DNA of 64,000 nt from Candidatus Zhuqueibacterota bacterium (GTDB lineage Bacteria > Zhuqueibacterota > Zhuqueibacteria > Residuimicrobiales > Krinioviventaceae): NCBI GenBank assembly GCA_016934825.1, contig JAFGSB010000059.1:1-64000 (forward strand). Direction: 5' to 3'. The position numbers and the translations under genes were made by a program. A model generated the notes under the pieces. It worked only from the letters and a program-made list of their open reading frames with translations. It ran no database searches and was not told where the DNA came from. The first letter of the stretch is position 1. Every line of letters starts with the position of its first letter. Shown here one piece after another: positions 35,204 through 45,203 of this stretch.

Positions 35204-36517
35204 ATGAAACCTCTTTTTTTAGTCAAACTCTGGTGGATGTTTTTAAAGCCCACACGAAAAATAAAGTACATTGAAAACCAGGACAATGAATCGAGATTGG
35301 TGTCAATGACTCTTTTTGAAAAGACTCCTTTTGTCTGTAAAACAGCCATTGATAAAATTTCCATTCAATATGGATTAACCGTGTTGGCGCAAAAGCACAA
35401 AATACCGGAGGTTCGTATCTGCGCCGTTGAAAAAATTACCAATGAAAGTGTTTTAAACGAAATATTAAAAACGGACCCGCATGAAAGTGTACGTGCGGCC
35501 GTGCTAAAAATAATTTCCAACCAGTATGTAATCGCCGAAAGATGCCAGAATGATCCCTCACTCTGGGTCAGACAGCTTGCAGTCAACAAGCTTGAAGACC
35601 AAACATTATTGGAAAAGGTCGCTCTATCGGCCAAAACTTCGGATGTCCGTTTATCCGCACTGGAAAAAATTACCGGGCAGGTGTCGATAGCCATTATCGC
35701 TTCAACAGACAGTGATGAAAAGATACGGAAAATGGCCGTTGAAAAGTTGACCGAACAGAAGATTCTGGAAAAGATTGTTAAAAACGAAAAAAATGCCCTT
35801 GTGCGAAAAACGGCTGCCGAGAAAATCCTGTCCCAGAAATTTTTGGCGGATGTGCTTTTAACCGACCAGGATCAGGACGTGCGCAAAACTGTTTTAAAAA
35901 AAGTAGTGGACGAAAATTTTATTTATAAAATTGCCCTGTATGATAAAGATGAAAAAATCAGAGAAATGGCGGCGGAAAAAATTAACGATCAGAAATTACT
36001 CGTCGAGTTTGCCAGGTCGACTAAGGACTGGCAGATCAAAAATCATATCATTAACAAAATTGATGATCAGGACATTCTTATAGAAATCGCCAAAACGGAT
36101 AAAATGAACCAAAATCGTGTTTCCGCATTAAATAGATTGAGGGACCAGTCCCTGCTTGCAAATATCGCCATTACGGATAAAGAAGAGAATATTTCATTAA
36201 TGGCATTGGAAAAAATCAAAAATCCGGTTTTGATTTTAAAAATTGCACAAAACGCAAAATTAATCAAGATCAGGCAGGCGGCTGTCGAAAAAATTTATGA
36301 CGAGGATATGCTGTATGATATTGTAAAAAACGATCCCAGCGATCAGGTACAAAAAGCGGCTTTGTATAAAATTTCAAACGGCAGATTGCTGGAGATACTG
36401 GTCATAAATGAAAAGGTGGATTATAATTTACGAATCGCGGCGCTTGAGATGTTAAAAGAAAAACCAATTTATAATGTACTGGCGAAAAAATTAGGCCTTA
36501 ATATTGAAAACAAATAA
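35204..36517 (+). CDS. Alpha-helical repeat protein with exact 26-residue period
   Basis: 437 residues. From about residue 66 to the end it is a solenoid of about fourteen repeats, nearly all exactly 26 residues long, with consensus (V/I)R-x-x-A-(V/L/A)-EK-(I/L)-x-(D/N)-Q-x-x-L-x-x-I-(A/L)-x-x-D-x-x-x-x. Two short helices per repeat resemble HEAT or LRV repeats, but the fixed 26-residue length fits neither exactly (HEAT is longer, LRV about 24). No signal peptide; cytoplasmic scaffold likely. Overlaps the NHL gene by 14 bases, so they are probably co-expressed. Partner unknown. Confidence 0.75.
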   Translation: MKPLFLVKLWWMFLKPTRKIKYIENQDNESRLVSMTLFEKTPFVCKTAIDKISIQYGLTVLAQKHKIPEVRICAVEKITNESVLNEILKTDPHESVRAAVLKIISNQYVIAERCQNDPSLWVRQLAVNKLEDQTLLEKVALSAKTSDVRLSALEKITGQVSIAIIASTDSDEKIRKMAVEKLTEQKILEKIVKNEKNALVRKTAAEKILSQKFLADVLLTDQDQDVRKTVLKKVVDENFIYKIALYDKDEKIREMAAEKINDQKLLVEFARSTKDWQIKNHIINKIDDQDILIEIAKTDKMNQNRVSALNRLRDQSLLANIAITDKEENISLMALEKIKNPVLILKIAQNAKLIKIRQAAVEKIYDEDMLYDIVKNDPSDQVQKAALYKISNGRLLEILVINEKVDYNLRIAALEMLKEKPIYNVLAKKLGLNIENK

Positions 36518-37478
36518 TTTTTATTGGCGGTTAACAAAGGGGTGCTTGTTTTGTTTGTTGTTCTTTCCGTTTATATGTTTACACGGACAAAACAAAACAC
36601 AAACAGCCGTTTCAGACTCTTTTCAGGTCAAATTTGTTTTCGCCTTTGGTGAAAAAGGGGAGCAACCCGGACAGCTCATACAGCCGAACGGACTTGTCGT
36701 GGACCCGAACGGTTTTATTTATGTGGCGGATACCGGTAATAACCGGTTACAAAAATTTGACAACAAGGGACGGCTTGTATCATCGATAGGCGGTTTTGGC
36801 TGGGACAGTGAACAGTTCCAGCAGCCGATGGACATTTGTTCCGGGAATTCCCTGGATTTTTACATTGCCGACCAGGAAAACGGCCGTATTGAACGTTATG
36901 ATAAGGACTTGAACTGGATATCTTCAATATATTCCAACCAGGTCCTGCCGGAAAACCTGCAGTTTGTTTTTCCGATTTCCCTGAGTATGAGTATCCATGG
37001 CGAATTGTTTATCGTCGATAGTGAATATAAAAGAATTCTTAAATTCAATTCACGCTTTGAACCGGCAACCATGTTCGGCGATTTTGACTGGGGCCAGGGG
37101 GCGCTTGATAAACCGGCCCAGGTTTTTGTCTCCCGCAACGACCAGGTTTTTGTTTCCGATCAGGATAAACATTGTATAAAGGTATATGATTATTTTGGCA
37201 ATTATCTTTATGATGTGGGCCAAAATATTCTGATCGCGCCTACCGGGATATGCGCCGGTAATGAGAATCAGATTATCGTAACCGACAGCGGCCTGGACCG
37301 GGTTTTGTTTTTCGACAAAACGGGGCGGCTTTTATATCAATTTGGAAGCGAAGGGGAAAAGTACGGCGCTTTCAATAATCCGGGGGATGTCGCATTTCTG
37401 CAAAATAACTTGTATATTGCCGATACGGGAAACAACCGAATTCAAATTTTTAAAGTAAACGTTATTGTTTCAAAATAA
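36504..37478 (+). CDS. Secreted NHL-repeat beta-propeller
   Basis: 324 residues: signal peptide (~1-28) and six NHL blades, from QPNGLVVDPNGFIYVADTGN to NNLYIADTGNNRIQIFKV. NHL propellers bind proteins, glycans or RNA; the signal places this one outside the cytoplasm. TTG start at 36504 overlaps the upstream gene by 14 bases; a TTG at residue 15 is an alternative. The next gene begins 14 bases before its stop in the same manner. Confidence 0.82.
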   Translation: MKTNNFYWRLTKGCLFCLLFFPFICLHGQNKTQTAVSDSFQVKFVFAFGEKGEQPGQLIQPNGLVVDPNGFIYVADTGNNRLQKFDNKGRLVSSIGGFGWDSEQFQQPMDICSGNSLDFYIADQENGRIERYDKDLNWISSIYSNQVLPENLQFVFPISLSMSIHGELFIVDSEYKRILKFNSRFEPATMFGDFDWGQGALDKPAQVFVSRNDQVFVSDQDKHCIKVYDYFGNYLYDVGQNILIAPTGICAGNENQIIVTDSGLDRVLFFDKTGRLLYQFGSEGEKYGAFNNPGDVAFLQNNLYIADTGNNRIQIFKVNVIVSK

Positions 37479-40400
37479 AAAATACATACAAGGGAATCGG
37501 GAATTACTTATTGGCCGGGTTATGCTGTTCTTGTTCGTGCTGGGAAGCGGTGTTGTTTTCGCTCAAACCAGAGGCATCCTTGGCGCCATCAGTTTATTTG
37601 ACAGGGACCTGGTCATCCAGGGCGAGGACCGTAAGGGGCCCTACTTTTTGCCGGACAGCCTTATTATTCAAAATTCGGAAGTTTTATTTTTAGATGATAT
37701 CCCGGTACCGAAAATAGCCTACGATCTGAATTATATTAACGGAGAGATCCGGTTCAGGGATTCGGTGCCCAAAAAGTCACGGATCAGGATTTTGTATAAA
37801 ATAATACCGCGGCCCTTAAAAAAACAATATTATCACCGCGTGATCAAACGGCAGGTTTTTGACGCGCCGACCGGTCCGGCCGACGGATATAAAATAACCG
37901 CCGGGACCAATAAGGAGGAAGATTTTGCCGCCAACCTGAGCAAAAGCGGCAGTATTACCCGTGGCGTGACAGTGGGCTCAAACCGGGGGTTGAAAGTGAA
38001 TTCCAGCCTGAATATTAATGTCAGCGGTAAGGTGGCCGAAAATGTTGAAGTTATTGCCGCTTTGACCGACCAGACGACCCCCATACAACCGGAAGGTACC
38101 ACGCAAAACCTGCAGGAAATTGATAAAGTGTTCGTGCAGATCAAGGCGCCAAATCTGTCGGCGACGATGGGTGATTTTCAACTTAATTATTCGGGAACCC
38201 AGTTCGCCCGATACAGCCGCAAACTGCAGGGAGCGATGGGAAACGCCCAGTCCGACAATTTTGCATTGACCGTATCCGGAGCGGTTTCCCGCGGGAAATA
38301 TATTTCCATGTCGTTTACGGGGCAGGAGGGTTACCAGGGACCTTATCAGCTCAAAGGCGACCGCGGACAGATTGATATTATCGTTCTGGCCGGAACCGAA
38401 AGGGTGTATATAGACGGGGAACAGATGGTCCGCGGGGAAACCAACGATTATATCATCGATTATGCTTCAGCGCAGGTCACTTTTACCCGCAGCCGCCTGA
38501 TTACCTCGGACTCCCGGATTGTGGTGGATTTTCAATATTCGGATGAAAAATTCAGAAGAAACCTGTATTCGGCGCAGGGGAAAGCGCAGTTCTGGGATGG
38601 AAAAATCCAATTGGGAACAACTTTTCTACGCGAAGCGGACGATGGGAACAATCCACTCGATTTCACCCTCTCCGATGAACGGCTTGCGGTTTTACGGGCC
38701 GCCGGAGATGATCCGGATATGGCGGTCGTCAGCGGCGAAACTTATGTCGGACCCGGCAAAGGGCGATATACGAAAGATGAAAAGGGAATCTATACCTATG
38801 CCGGTGCGGATTCGGGAGATTACCAGGTCTCCTTCTCCGATATGGGCCAGGATATGGGTTCGTACAAATACAAGGGTTCCGGTATTTTTGAATATGTCGG
38901 CGAGAACATGGGGCGTTATGCCCCGGTCATTCTGCTGCCCACGGCGAAAAGCCATAACCTGCTGGATTTTGATGTGCAGGCATCTCCCCTCGCATTCATA
39001 TCCTTGCGCGGAGAAGTCGCCTTTAGCGGTCTGGACAACAATACCTATTCCTCCGTCGATGATGAAGACAATCAGGGAACGGCGCAAAACTGGACGGTGA
39101 AACTCAAACCCGGGTCAATGAAACTTTTGGGAGTCAACTGGGGACGGATTGAACTGGGGGGTAATTACCGCAGAATCGACGACCGATTTCAGGATATAGA
39201 CCGAACCACGGAAATTGAATATAACAGGCGCTGGGATTTACCTCAGGCGGCGCAGCGGGGAGAAGAGACAAAAGAAATCCAGGCGGATTATGCCCCGTTC
39301 ACCGGATTTTTGGCTGGCGGCGAATTCGGCAGTATCAGCAAAGGTGATTATTTTAAATCCGACCGCTGGCAGTTTCATAACAGCCTGTCCCGGAACAGGT
39401 TACCGGATTATACCCTCCGGATAGAAAGGATAAAAAAGAATAATCTGGCCCAGCGGCAGAATGGCGACTGGTGGCGGGGTAACGGCAGCGCGTCTTATAA
39501 AATATGGAAAATCAGGCCTTTTGTGAAATATGAAGGAGAAGTGAAAAAAGAAAATTGGTCCGATTCGTTGAATACGGGATTTAAATTTGATGACAGAACG
39601 GGAGGCCTGGAATTTACACCTTTTTCCCGGATCTCGGCCACGGCAAAGTTTTCACAGCGGGAAGACAGCGATTATCTGGGTTACGACCGGTTTGAAAAAA
39701 CGTCGCTCGCGAAAACGCAGAATTATCAGCTCAAAATCCAAAATATAAAGTCCTTCACCGCCGGTATGGAATTCACCCACAGGGAAAAAAGCTTTACCGA
39801 TCCGTCCGTCAGCAACAAACTCACTGATCTTGCGGACTTTCGTATGCAGTTCAGTCCCTGGAAAAGGGCGGTCAATGCGAATCTGAATTACCAGATATCA
39901 AATACGGCGACGGTGAAAAAAGAGCGGGTTTATATCAAAGTCAGCGAGGGTGACGGAAATTACCGTTTTGACGAACAGCTCAATGAATATGTTAACGATC
40001 CCCTGGGTGACCACATTTTACGGATTATCACCACGGATGAATTTTTACCGGTGGTCGAACTCAAAACCAGTACCCGGTTACGACTGGAACCAAAACGATT
40101 GTGGAACAGGAGGGCGACGACACAAAAACAAAAGACACCTCTCTGGCAGAGGGCCGCCGAGATTTTTTCATCGGAATCTTATATTGCTATTGAGGAAAAA
40201 TCCCAGGACAAAAAAGTATGGGATATTTACCTGATGAAAATGTCGACATTTCAACAGCCGGGGACAACCATTTTCGGTAATATTCAATTCCGGCAGGACC
40301 TGTTCCTGTTTGAAAACAACCGCGATTTTTCCCTGCGTCTGCGGTATAAAACCATGGACGAAAAAAACAATCAGTTCCTCGAAGGCGGACAGGACCGCAC

Positions 40401-40929
40401 GGAAAAGGAGCGGTCCGCGAGGATCACGGCCAGAATTTCAAATAAATTAAGCACACAGTCGGAATTGATATCAAGCCGGACCGGCAGGACATTTGATTAC
40501 CGGGGCCGGCAGAACAGGGACATTCATGGAAATCAGTTAAAAACAGATTTATCGTACCGGCCCAAAGCCCCGCTGGAGTTGGCGCTGGAAGGCCGGTTCT
40601 CCCTCGAGGAGGACCGCTTTTACGAGGACCCGACAAGGCTGACCGCCCTGGCGCTGGTCCCGCGTGTCAATTATTCATTACGGCAAAAAGGTCGGCTGCG
40701 GGCGGAACTGGAATGGAGCCATGTCAAGGCCGAACCGGAGGGAAGACTCATCCCTTACGAAATGGCCGGCGGCAGGAGCCTGGGTAATTCGATGCGATGG
40801 GATATCCGGTTTGACTATCGGGTTTCGCAAACCATCCGGGCCACGTTTTCCTACAGTGGCCGCAACGAACCGGAGCGAAACCGCACCATCCATACCGGGC
40901 GGGCGGAAGTTACGGCGGCGTTCCGGTAA
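37465..40929 (+). CDS. Very large outer-membrane protein, probable beta-barrel, unknown family
   Basis: 1154 residues. Signal peptide ending GSGVVFAQ; a ~130-residue N-terminal domain; the block GSITRGVTVGSNRGLKVNSS through IQPEGTTQNLQEIDKVFVQI (~165-235), which I have seen in uncharacterised large outer-membrane proteins of Calditrichota and Marinimicrobia; then long amphipathic strands rich in Arg/Tyr/Phe to the end. It recalls SprA-like barrels only in general character. TTG 37465 is taken as start because it gives the signal peptide a basic N-terminus; ATG 37522 is the alternative. Sits between an NHL propeller and an Omp85. Confidence 0.7.
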   Translation: MFQNKKYIQGNRELLIGRVMLFLFVLGSGVVFAQTRGILGAISLFDRDLVIQGEDRKGPYFLPDSLIIQNSEVLFLDDIPVPKIAYDLNYINGEIRFRDSVPKKSRIRILYKIIPRPLKKQYYHRVIKRQVFDAPTGPADGYKITAGTNKEEDFAANLSKSGSITRGVTVGSNRGLKVNSSLNINVSGKVAENVEVIAALTDQTTPIQPEGTTQNLQEIDKVFVQIKAPNLSATMGDFQLNYSGTQFARYSRKLQGAMGNAQSDNFALTVSGAVSRGKYISMSFTGQEGYQGPYQLKGDRGQIDIIVLAGTERVYIDGEQMVRGETNDYIIDYASAQVTFTRSRLITSDSRIVVDFQYSDEKFRRNLYSAQGKAQFWDGKIQLGTTFLREADDGNNPLDFTLSDERLAVLRAAGDDPDMAVVSGETYVGPGKGRYTKDEKGIYTYAGADSGDYQVSFSDMGQDMGSYKYKGSGIFEYVGENMGRYAPVILLPTAKSHNLLDFDVQASPLAFISLRGEVAFSGLDNNTYSSVDDEDNQGTAQNWTVKLKPGSMKLLGVNWGRIELGGNYRRIDDRFQDIDRTTEIEYNRRWDLPQAAQRGEETKEIQADYAPFTGFLAGGEFGSISKGDYFKSDRWQFHNSLSRNRLPDYTLRIERIKKNNLAQRQNGDWWRGNGSASYKIWKIRPFVKYEGEVKKENWSDSLNTGFKFDDRTGGLEFTPFSRISATAKFSQREDSDYLGYDRFEKTSLAKTQNYQLKIQNIKSFTAGMEFTHREKSFTDPSVSNKLTDLADFRMQFSPWKRAVNANLNYQISNTATVKKERVYIKVSEGDGNYRFDEQLNEYVNDPLGDHILRIITTDEFLPVVELKTSTRLRLEPKRLWNRRATTQKQKTPLWQRAAEIFSSESYIAIEEKSQDKKVWDIYLMKMSTFQQPGTTIFGNIQFRQDLFLFENNRDFSLRLRYKTMDEKNNQFLEGGQDRTEKERSARITARISNKLSTQSELISSRTGRTFDYRGRQNRDIHGNQLKTDLSYRPKAPLELALEGRFSLEEDRFYEDPTRLTALALVPRVNYSLRQKGRLRAELEWSHVKAEPEGRLIPYEMAGGRSLGNSMRWDIRFDYRVSQTIRATFSYSGRNEPERNRTIHTGRAEVTAAFR

Positions 40930-40986
40930 GATCATGAAAGAGTGGACAGAGTGTAAAGGAATAGTGCATTAATTATTAAATATAAA

Positions 40987-42765
40987 ATGAGAGAATCGAT
41001 TTTAAAAATTTTGTTCATGTTTTCATTTGGTTGTGCTGTTCTGGCCATGCCGCAGAGCAAAAAAATTCAAATCGAAAAAATTGAATTTTTTGGTGTAGAA
41101 AAGGTCTCTTTAAACCAGGTGAAAACATGGTTCGGGCTGAATGAAAAAGCGAATTTTAATTTAGGTGAACTGCAAAAAAACAGTTTAGCCCTGTTAAAGG
41201 GATACGCGGACCACGGCATGCCGTACACAAAAATTGATTCCCTTACCTATTCTATAAACCGGGACAGCACAAGGGCCGATATAAATATTTATATTCATGA
41301 AGGCAATAAAGTGACAAGCGGGGATATGCGACTCACGGGATTAGACAGCTTACAAACCGAGCAGGTAAAAAGCCGGTTTGATACGCGGCAGGGAAAGGAT
41401 TTCGATCCGGCGGTGATCGAAGGCGACCTGGAAGACGCTCTGATCCGGTTTGAAAAGCAGGGCTATCCTTTTAGCCGTTTTGACCTGGAAAGCATAACCC
41501 TGGATTCGGTGGACGCTGCCCATAGTGAACTGGGACTGCACTGGAAGACCATAACCGGCCCCCGGCTTGTGATCAACGAAATACGGTTTGCCGGCAATAA
41601 ATTAACAAAAGATCATGTTATACGGCGGGAGATCGGCATCAAAACCGGAGATATTTATGATTACGACCGGGTGTCGAATATCCGGCCGAAACTGATCAAA
41701 CTGGGTTTTTTTGAGGAGGTGTACGAACCGGAAGTTTTTCTGGCCCAGAAAAACGAAGGCGGTTTGATCATCACCGTCAAAGAGGGCAATGCCAGCAAGT
41801 TCGACGGCGTGCTGGGATACAATCCGGGCACGGAAACGGAAAAGGGATATATTACCGGGCTAATAGACATATCGCTGGGCAACCTGTTCGGCACCGGCCG
41901 CACCCTGCTGGTACACTGGCAGAAGCGCGACCGACAGTCCCAGGACCTGAAATTCTATTACCGCGAGCCCTGGATTGCCGGAATACCCCTGTCCGTGGGC
42001 GCCGGTTTTGAACAGCTCATCCAGGACACGACTTATATTCAGCGCGATCTGGGTATGGATTTTTCACTGCCGGTTTATGAAAATTTTACCGCCATCGCGG
42101 AAATCTCCCGCAACGAGATCAGTCCCGATTCCCTGGGCAGTTATTTACTGGGCATACCCAAAAGCCGGACGCTAAATGCCTCGTTCGGCATTATGTACGA
42201 TACCCGCGATGACCGCATCAATCCGCGAAGCGGCGCGTATTATCAGACCAGCATTCAGACCGGCCGCAAAACCAACCTGGGACCCGAAGAATTGATCCGC
42301 GATCTCGAACTGCGCGACAAAGTGGACAATAAACGGTTGTCCCTCGATGTCGAGTTTTATCTGCCGCTGTTCCGACGCCAGGTGATGGCCGTTTCCCTGC
42401 ACGGCCGGCAGATCAGGAGCAATGAAAAGTATATACCGGTGCCGGACCAGTACCGGCTTGGCGGCGCGCGCACACTGCGCGGATACCGCGAGGACCAGTT
42501 CCGCGGTTCCAGTCTGGGCTGGACCAACCTGGAGTACCGTTATATCCTCGGCAGGCGGTCATGGGCGTTTGTGTTTACGGACACCGGTTATTATTACAGT
42601 CTCACCCAAAGCGGCACAAATGAAGATTATAAGATCGGGTACGGGTTCGGGTTCCGGCTGGAAACCGGCCTCGGCATCATGGGAATCGATTACGGTCTCG
42701 GCGTCGGCGAGGGCGACGGCCTGTTCAGCGGCAAGATACACGTGGGAATTGTGAATGAGTTTTGA
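40987..42765 (+). CDS. Omp85-superfamily outer-membrane protein (BamA/TamA-like)
   Basis: 592 residues: signal peptide (~1-20), about three POTRA domains (~25-265, e.g. INEIRFAGNKLTKDHVI), and a 16-strand-type barrel with the signature RLGGARTLRGYREDQFRG (~485-502) and a C-terminal Phe. Omp85 proteins insert or translocate proteins across the outer membrane. With three POTRAs it is shorter than BamA and closer to TamA in plan. Its place after the giant outer-membrane protein suggests it may help that protein fold or be secreted (inference). Confidence 0.88.
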   Translation: MRESILKILFMFSFGCAVLAMPQSKKIQIEKIEFFGVEKVSLNQVKTWFGLNEKANFNLGELQKNSLALLKGYADHGMPYTKIDSLTYSINRDSTRADINIYIHEGNKVTSGDMRLTGLDSLQTEQVKSRFDTRQGKDFDPAVIEGDLEDALIRFEKQGYPFSRFDLESITLDSVDAAHSELGLHWKTITGPRLVINEIRFAGNKLTKDHVIRREIGIKTGDIYDYDRVSNIRPKLIKLGFFEEVYEPEVFLAQKNEGGLIITVKEGNASKFDGVLGYNPGTETEKGYITGLIDISLGNLFGTGRTLLVHWQKRDRQSQDLKFYYREPWIAGIPLSVGAGFEQLIQDTTYIQRDLGMDFSLPVYENFTAIAEISRNEISPDSLGSYLLGIPKSRTLNASFGIMYDTRDDRINPRSGAYYQTSIQTGRKTNLGPEELIRDLELRDKVDNKRLSLDVEFYLPLFRRQVMAVSLHGRQIRSNEKYIPVPDQYRLGGARTLRGYREDQFRGSSLGWTNLEYRYILGRRSWAFVFTDTGYYYSLTQSGTNEDYKIGYGFGFRLETGLGIMGIDYGLGVGEGDGLFSGKIHVGIVNEF

Positions 42766-42799
42766 GGATATCAGAGTCTGCATTCGGAATATAAAAAAG

Positions 42800-42849
42800 C
42801 CTTCCGCGTACCCGACGGTTTTTTGATAAACCACTGAGTACACGGAAGG
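42800..42849. terminator. Stem-loop after the Omp85 gene
   Basis: CCTTCCGCGTAC (42800-42811) pairs with GTACACGGAAGG (42838-42849), 11 of 12 positions, and encloses a smaller hairpin GGTTT/AAACC (42817-42832). It lacks a U-run after the outer stem. It lies in the 269-base gap before tex, which otherwise shows only the AT-rich tex leader. Confidence 0.4.
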
Positions 42850-43034
42850 TACGGGGGTTGTTTATAACAGTTATCCATAATATATTGTTTAAAGCCATTC
42901 TGTTTCAATAACAAGGGATTTTTTTATTGCACTCCGATTTTCCGTTTGCAAAATTCCTTGCATTTCCTGCCATTAAATTTTATATTGAGTTCCGAAAAAA
43001 ATACAAGTTTTTGATTTATTGCACCGGAGGAATA

Positions 43035-45200
43035 TTGGACGAAAAAGAAATGCACGCTCTTATCGCGCAGGAACTGGGGATTCGCGAGAACCAGGTTTCA
43101 AACACAATAGAATTATTGGATAACGATAATACCGTACCCTTTATAGCCCGCTACCGTAAGGAAGTGACCGGCAGTCTGGATGAAGACTTTATCCGCAACA
43201 TCTGGGACCGGATCAAATATCTGCGCAACCTCGAAGAGCGTAAACAGACCGTATTAAAGAGCATCGAGGAACAGGGCAAACTAACCCCCGAACTGGAAGA
43301 AAAGATCAGAGCCGCCGCCAAACTTCAGGAGGTGGAGGACCTGTACCTGCCCTATAAACCCAAACGCCGCACCCGGGCCACCATCGCCAGGGAAAAGGGC
43401 CTTGAACCGCTGGCGGAGAAAATCCTGAAACAGGAAACCGAGTCCGGTATAATAGAAGAAATCGCCGCGCAATTTATCAATGCGGAAAAAGAGGTCAACA
43501 GCGCCGAAGAGGCCCTCGCCGGCGCCCGTGACATTGTCGCCGAGGTTGTTTCCGAAAACGCGGACATACGAAAAATTATCCGGGAGTTGACTATAGAAAA
43601 AGGGATCATCACCTCCGAGGCCCGTGATCCTGAGAACGTGGCCGAATATGATGTATATAAAGAGTTTTCCGAGGCGATTAAATCCATCCCGGAATACCGT
43701 ATCCTTGCTTTAAACCGCGGCGAACGGGAGAATTTCCTCCGGGTCGAACTCGAGGTCCCGGAGCAGGAGATGATACAGAATATTGAAAAAGTATATGTCA
43801 CCAATCCGAAAAGTATATTTACCGATGAATTGAAAATGGCGATAAGCGACTCTTACGCGCGGCTGATCGCCCCGGCGATCGAACGCGAAGTGCGGAGTGT
43901 TATGACGGAAAAATCCGATGAACACGCCATAGCCGTATTTGTGCGGAATTTAAAAGCGCTGTTACTGACGCCGCCGCTGCGGGGCAAAATGATCCTGGGA
44001 ATCGATCCCGGGTACCGCACCGGCTGCAAGGTTGCGGCCATCGATCCCACCGGCAAATATTTAGAGGGCTCCACAATCTATCCGCATCCGCCGCAGAAAA
44101 AATGGGAAGAAGCAAAACAAAAGGTCAAAGAGTTTATTACAAAATATAATGTGGACATCGTCGCCATCGGCAACGGCACGGCCAGCCGGGAAACGGAAAA
44201 ACTGGTCGCGGAGCTTATCGGCGAACTGGATCGGGAAGTTTATTATACCATCGTCAACGAGGCGGGCGCGTCCGTATATTCGGCGTCGCCGGTCGCCAAA
44301 AAGGAATTTCCGGAACTGGAGGCGTCCATGCGGGGCAATATCTCCATCGCCCGCCGGTTAATGGACCCGTTGTCCGAGCTGGTGAAAATAGATCCCAAAT
44401 CCATCGGCGTGGGATTATACCAGCACGATGTCAACCAGAGCAAACTGGCCGAAGCGCTGGATAATGTGGTCGAGTCCGCCGTTAACCTTGTGGGAGTGGA
44501 TTTGAACACCGCGTCGGCGTCGCTGCTGAAATATGTTGCCGGAATCAACAGCCGTGTCGCCGAAAGTATTGTCAAATATCGAGAGGAAAACGGAAAATTT
44601 ATCAGACGGGACGAGCTTTTAAAAGTTAAGGGTCTTGGCGATAATGCTTTTGTCCAGGCGGCCGGGTTTCTGCGCCTGCCGGAAAGCGAAAAGTTTTTTG
44701 ACCGGACGGCCGTACATCCCGAATCGTATAACGCGACGGAAAAGTTGTTGACCGAGTTGGACCTGGATGTGGACGCCGTTAAATCCGACGGACAGCTTGT
44801 GCGGATGAAATTCAAAGCCTCGAAAAAATCCCTGGATGAGCTGGCGGAAGCATGCGGCTGCGGCAAAATTACACTGACGGATATTATTGACTGCCTGGAA
44901 AAGCCGAACCGCGATCCGCGCGAAGAAATGCCCAGGCCCATACTGCGCAGTGATGTCCTCAGTATGGAAGACCTTGCGGAGGGTATGGTGCTGAAAGGCA
45001 CCGTCAGAAACGTGGTGGACTTTGGCGCGTTTGTCGACATCGGCGTAAAACAGGACGGACTTGTCCATCTCAGCCGTATGGCGAAAAAATATGTAAAAAA
45101 TCCGCTTGATATCGTATCCGTGGGTGATGTAGTGGAAGTCAAGGTTGTCAGTATCGACAAAGAGCGCGGCCGTATTGGGCTGAGCATGGTGCTGGACTGA
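43035..45200 (+). CDS. tex: Tex-family S1 RNA-binding transcription accessory protein
   Basis: 721 residues with Tex N-domain (VPFIARYRKEVTGSLDE), YqgF-like RNase H fold (ILGIDPGYRTGCKVAAID), helix-hairpin-helix pair (GVGLYQHDVNQ, LNTASASLLKYVAGI) and C-terminal S1 domain (GMVLKGTVRNVVDFGAFVDI). Tex binds nucleic acid and influences transcription and RNA turnover. TTG 43035 is taken as start: GGAGG ends five bases before and the family N-terminus begins there. An upstream in-frame ATG at 42927 would add 36 non-family residues. Confidence 0.93.
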   Translation: MDEKEMHALIAQELGIRENQVSNTIELLDNDNTVPFIARYRKEVTGSLDEDFIRNIWDRIKYLRNLEERKQTVLKSIEEQGKLTPELEEKIRAAAKLQEVEDLYLPYKPKRRTRATIAREKGLEPLAEKILKQETESGIIEEIAAQFINAEKEVNSAEEALAGARDIVAEVVSENADIRKIIRELTIEKGIITSEARDPENVAEYDVYKEFSEAIKSIPEYRILALNRGERENFLRVELEVPEQEMIQNIEKVYVTNPKSIFTDELKMAISDSYARLIAPAIEREVRSVMTEKSDEHAIAVFVRNLKALLLTPPLRGKMILGIDPGYRTGCKVAAIDPTGKYLEGSTIYPHPPQKKWEEAKQKVKEFITKYNVDIVAIGNGTASRETEKLVAELIGELDREVYYTIVNEAGASVYSASPVAKKEFPELEASMRGNISIARRLMDPLSELVKIDPKSIGVGLYQHDVNQSKLAEALDNVVESAVNLVGVDLNTASASLLKYVAGINSRVAESIVKYREENGKFIRRDELLKVKGLGDNAFVQAAGFLRLPESEKFFDRTAVHPESYNATEKLLTELDLDVDAVKSDGQLVRMKFKASKKSLDELAEACGCGKITLTDIIDCLEKPNRDPREEMPRPILRSDVLSMEDLAEGMVLKGTVRNVVDFGAFVDIGVKQDGLVHLSRMAKKYVKNPLDIVSVGDVVEVKVVSIDKERGRIGLSMVLD

Positions 45201-45203
45201 GCC

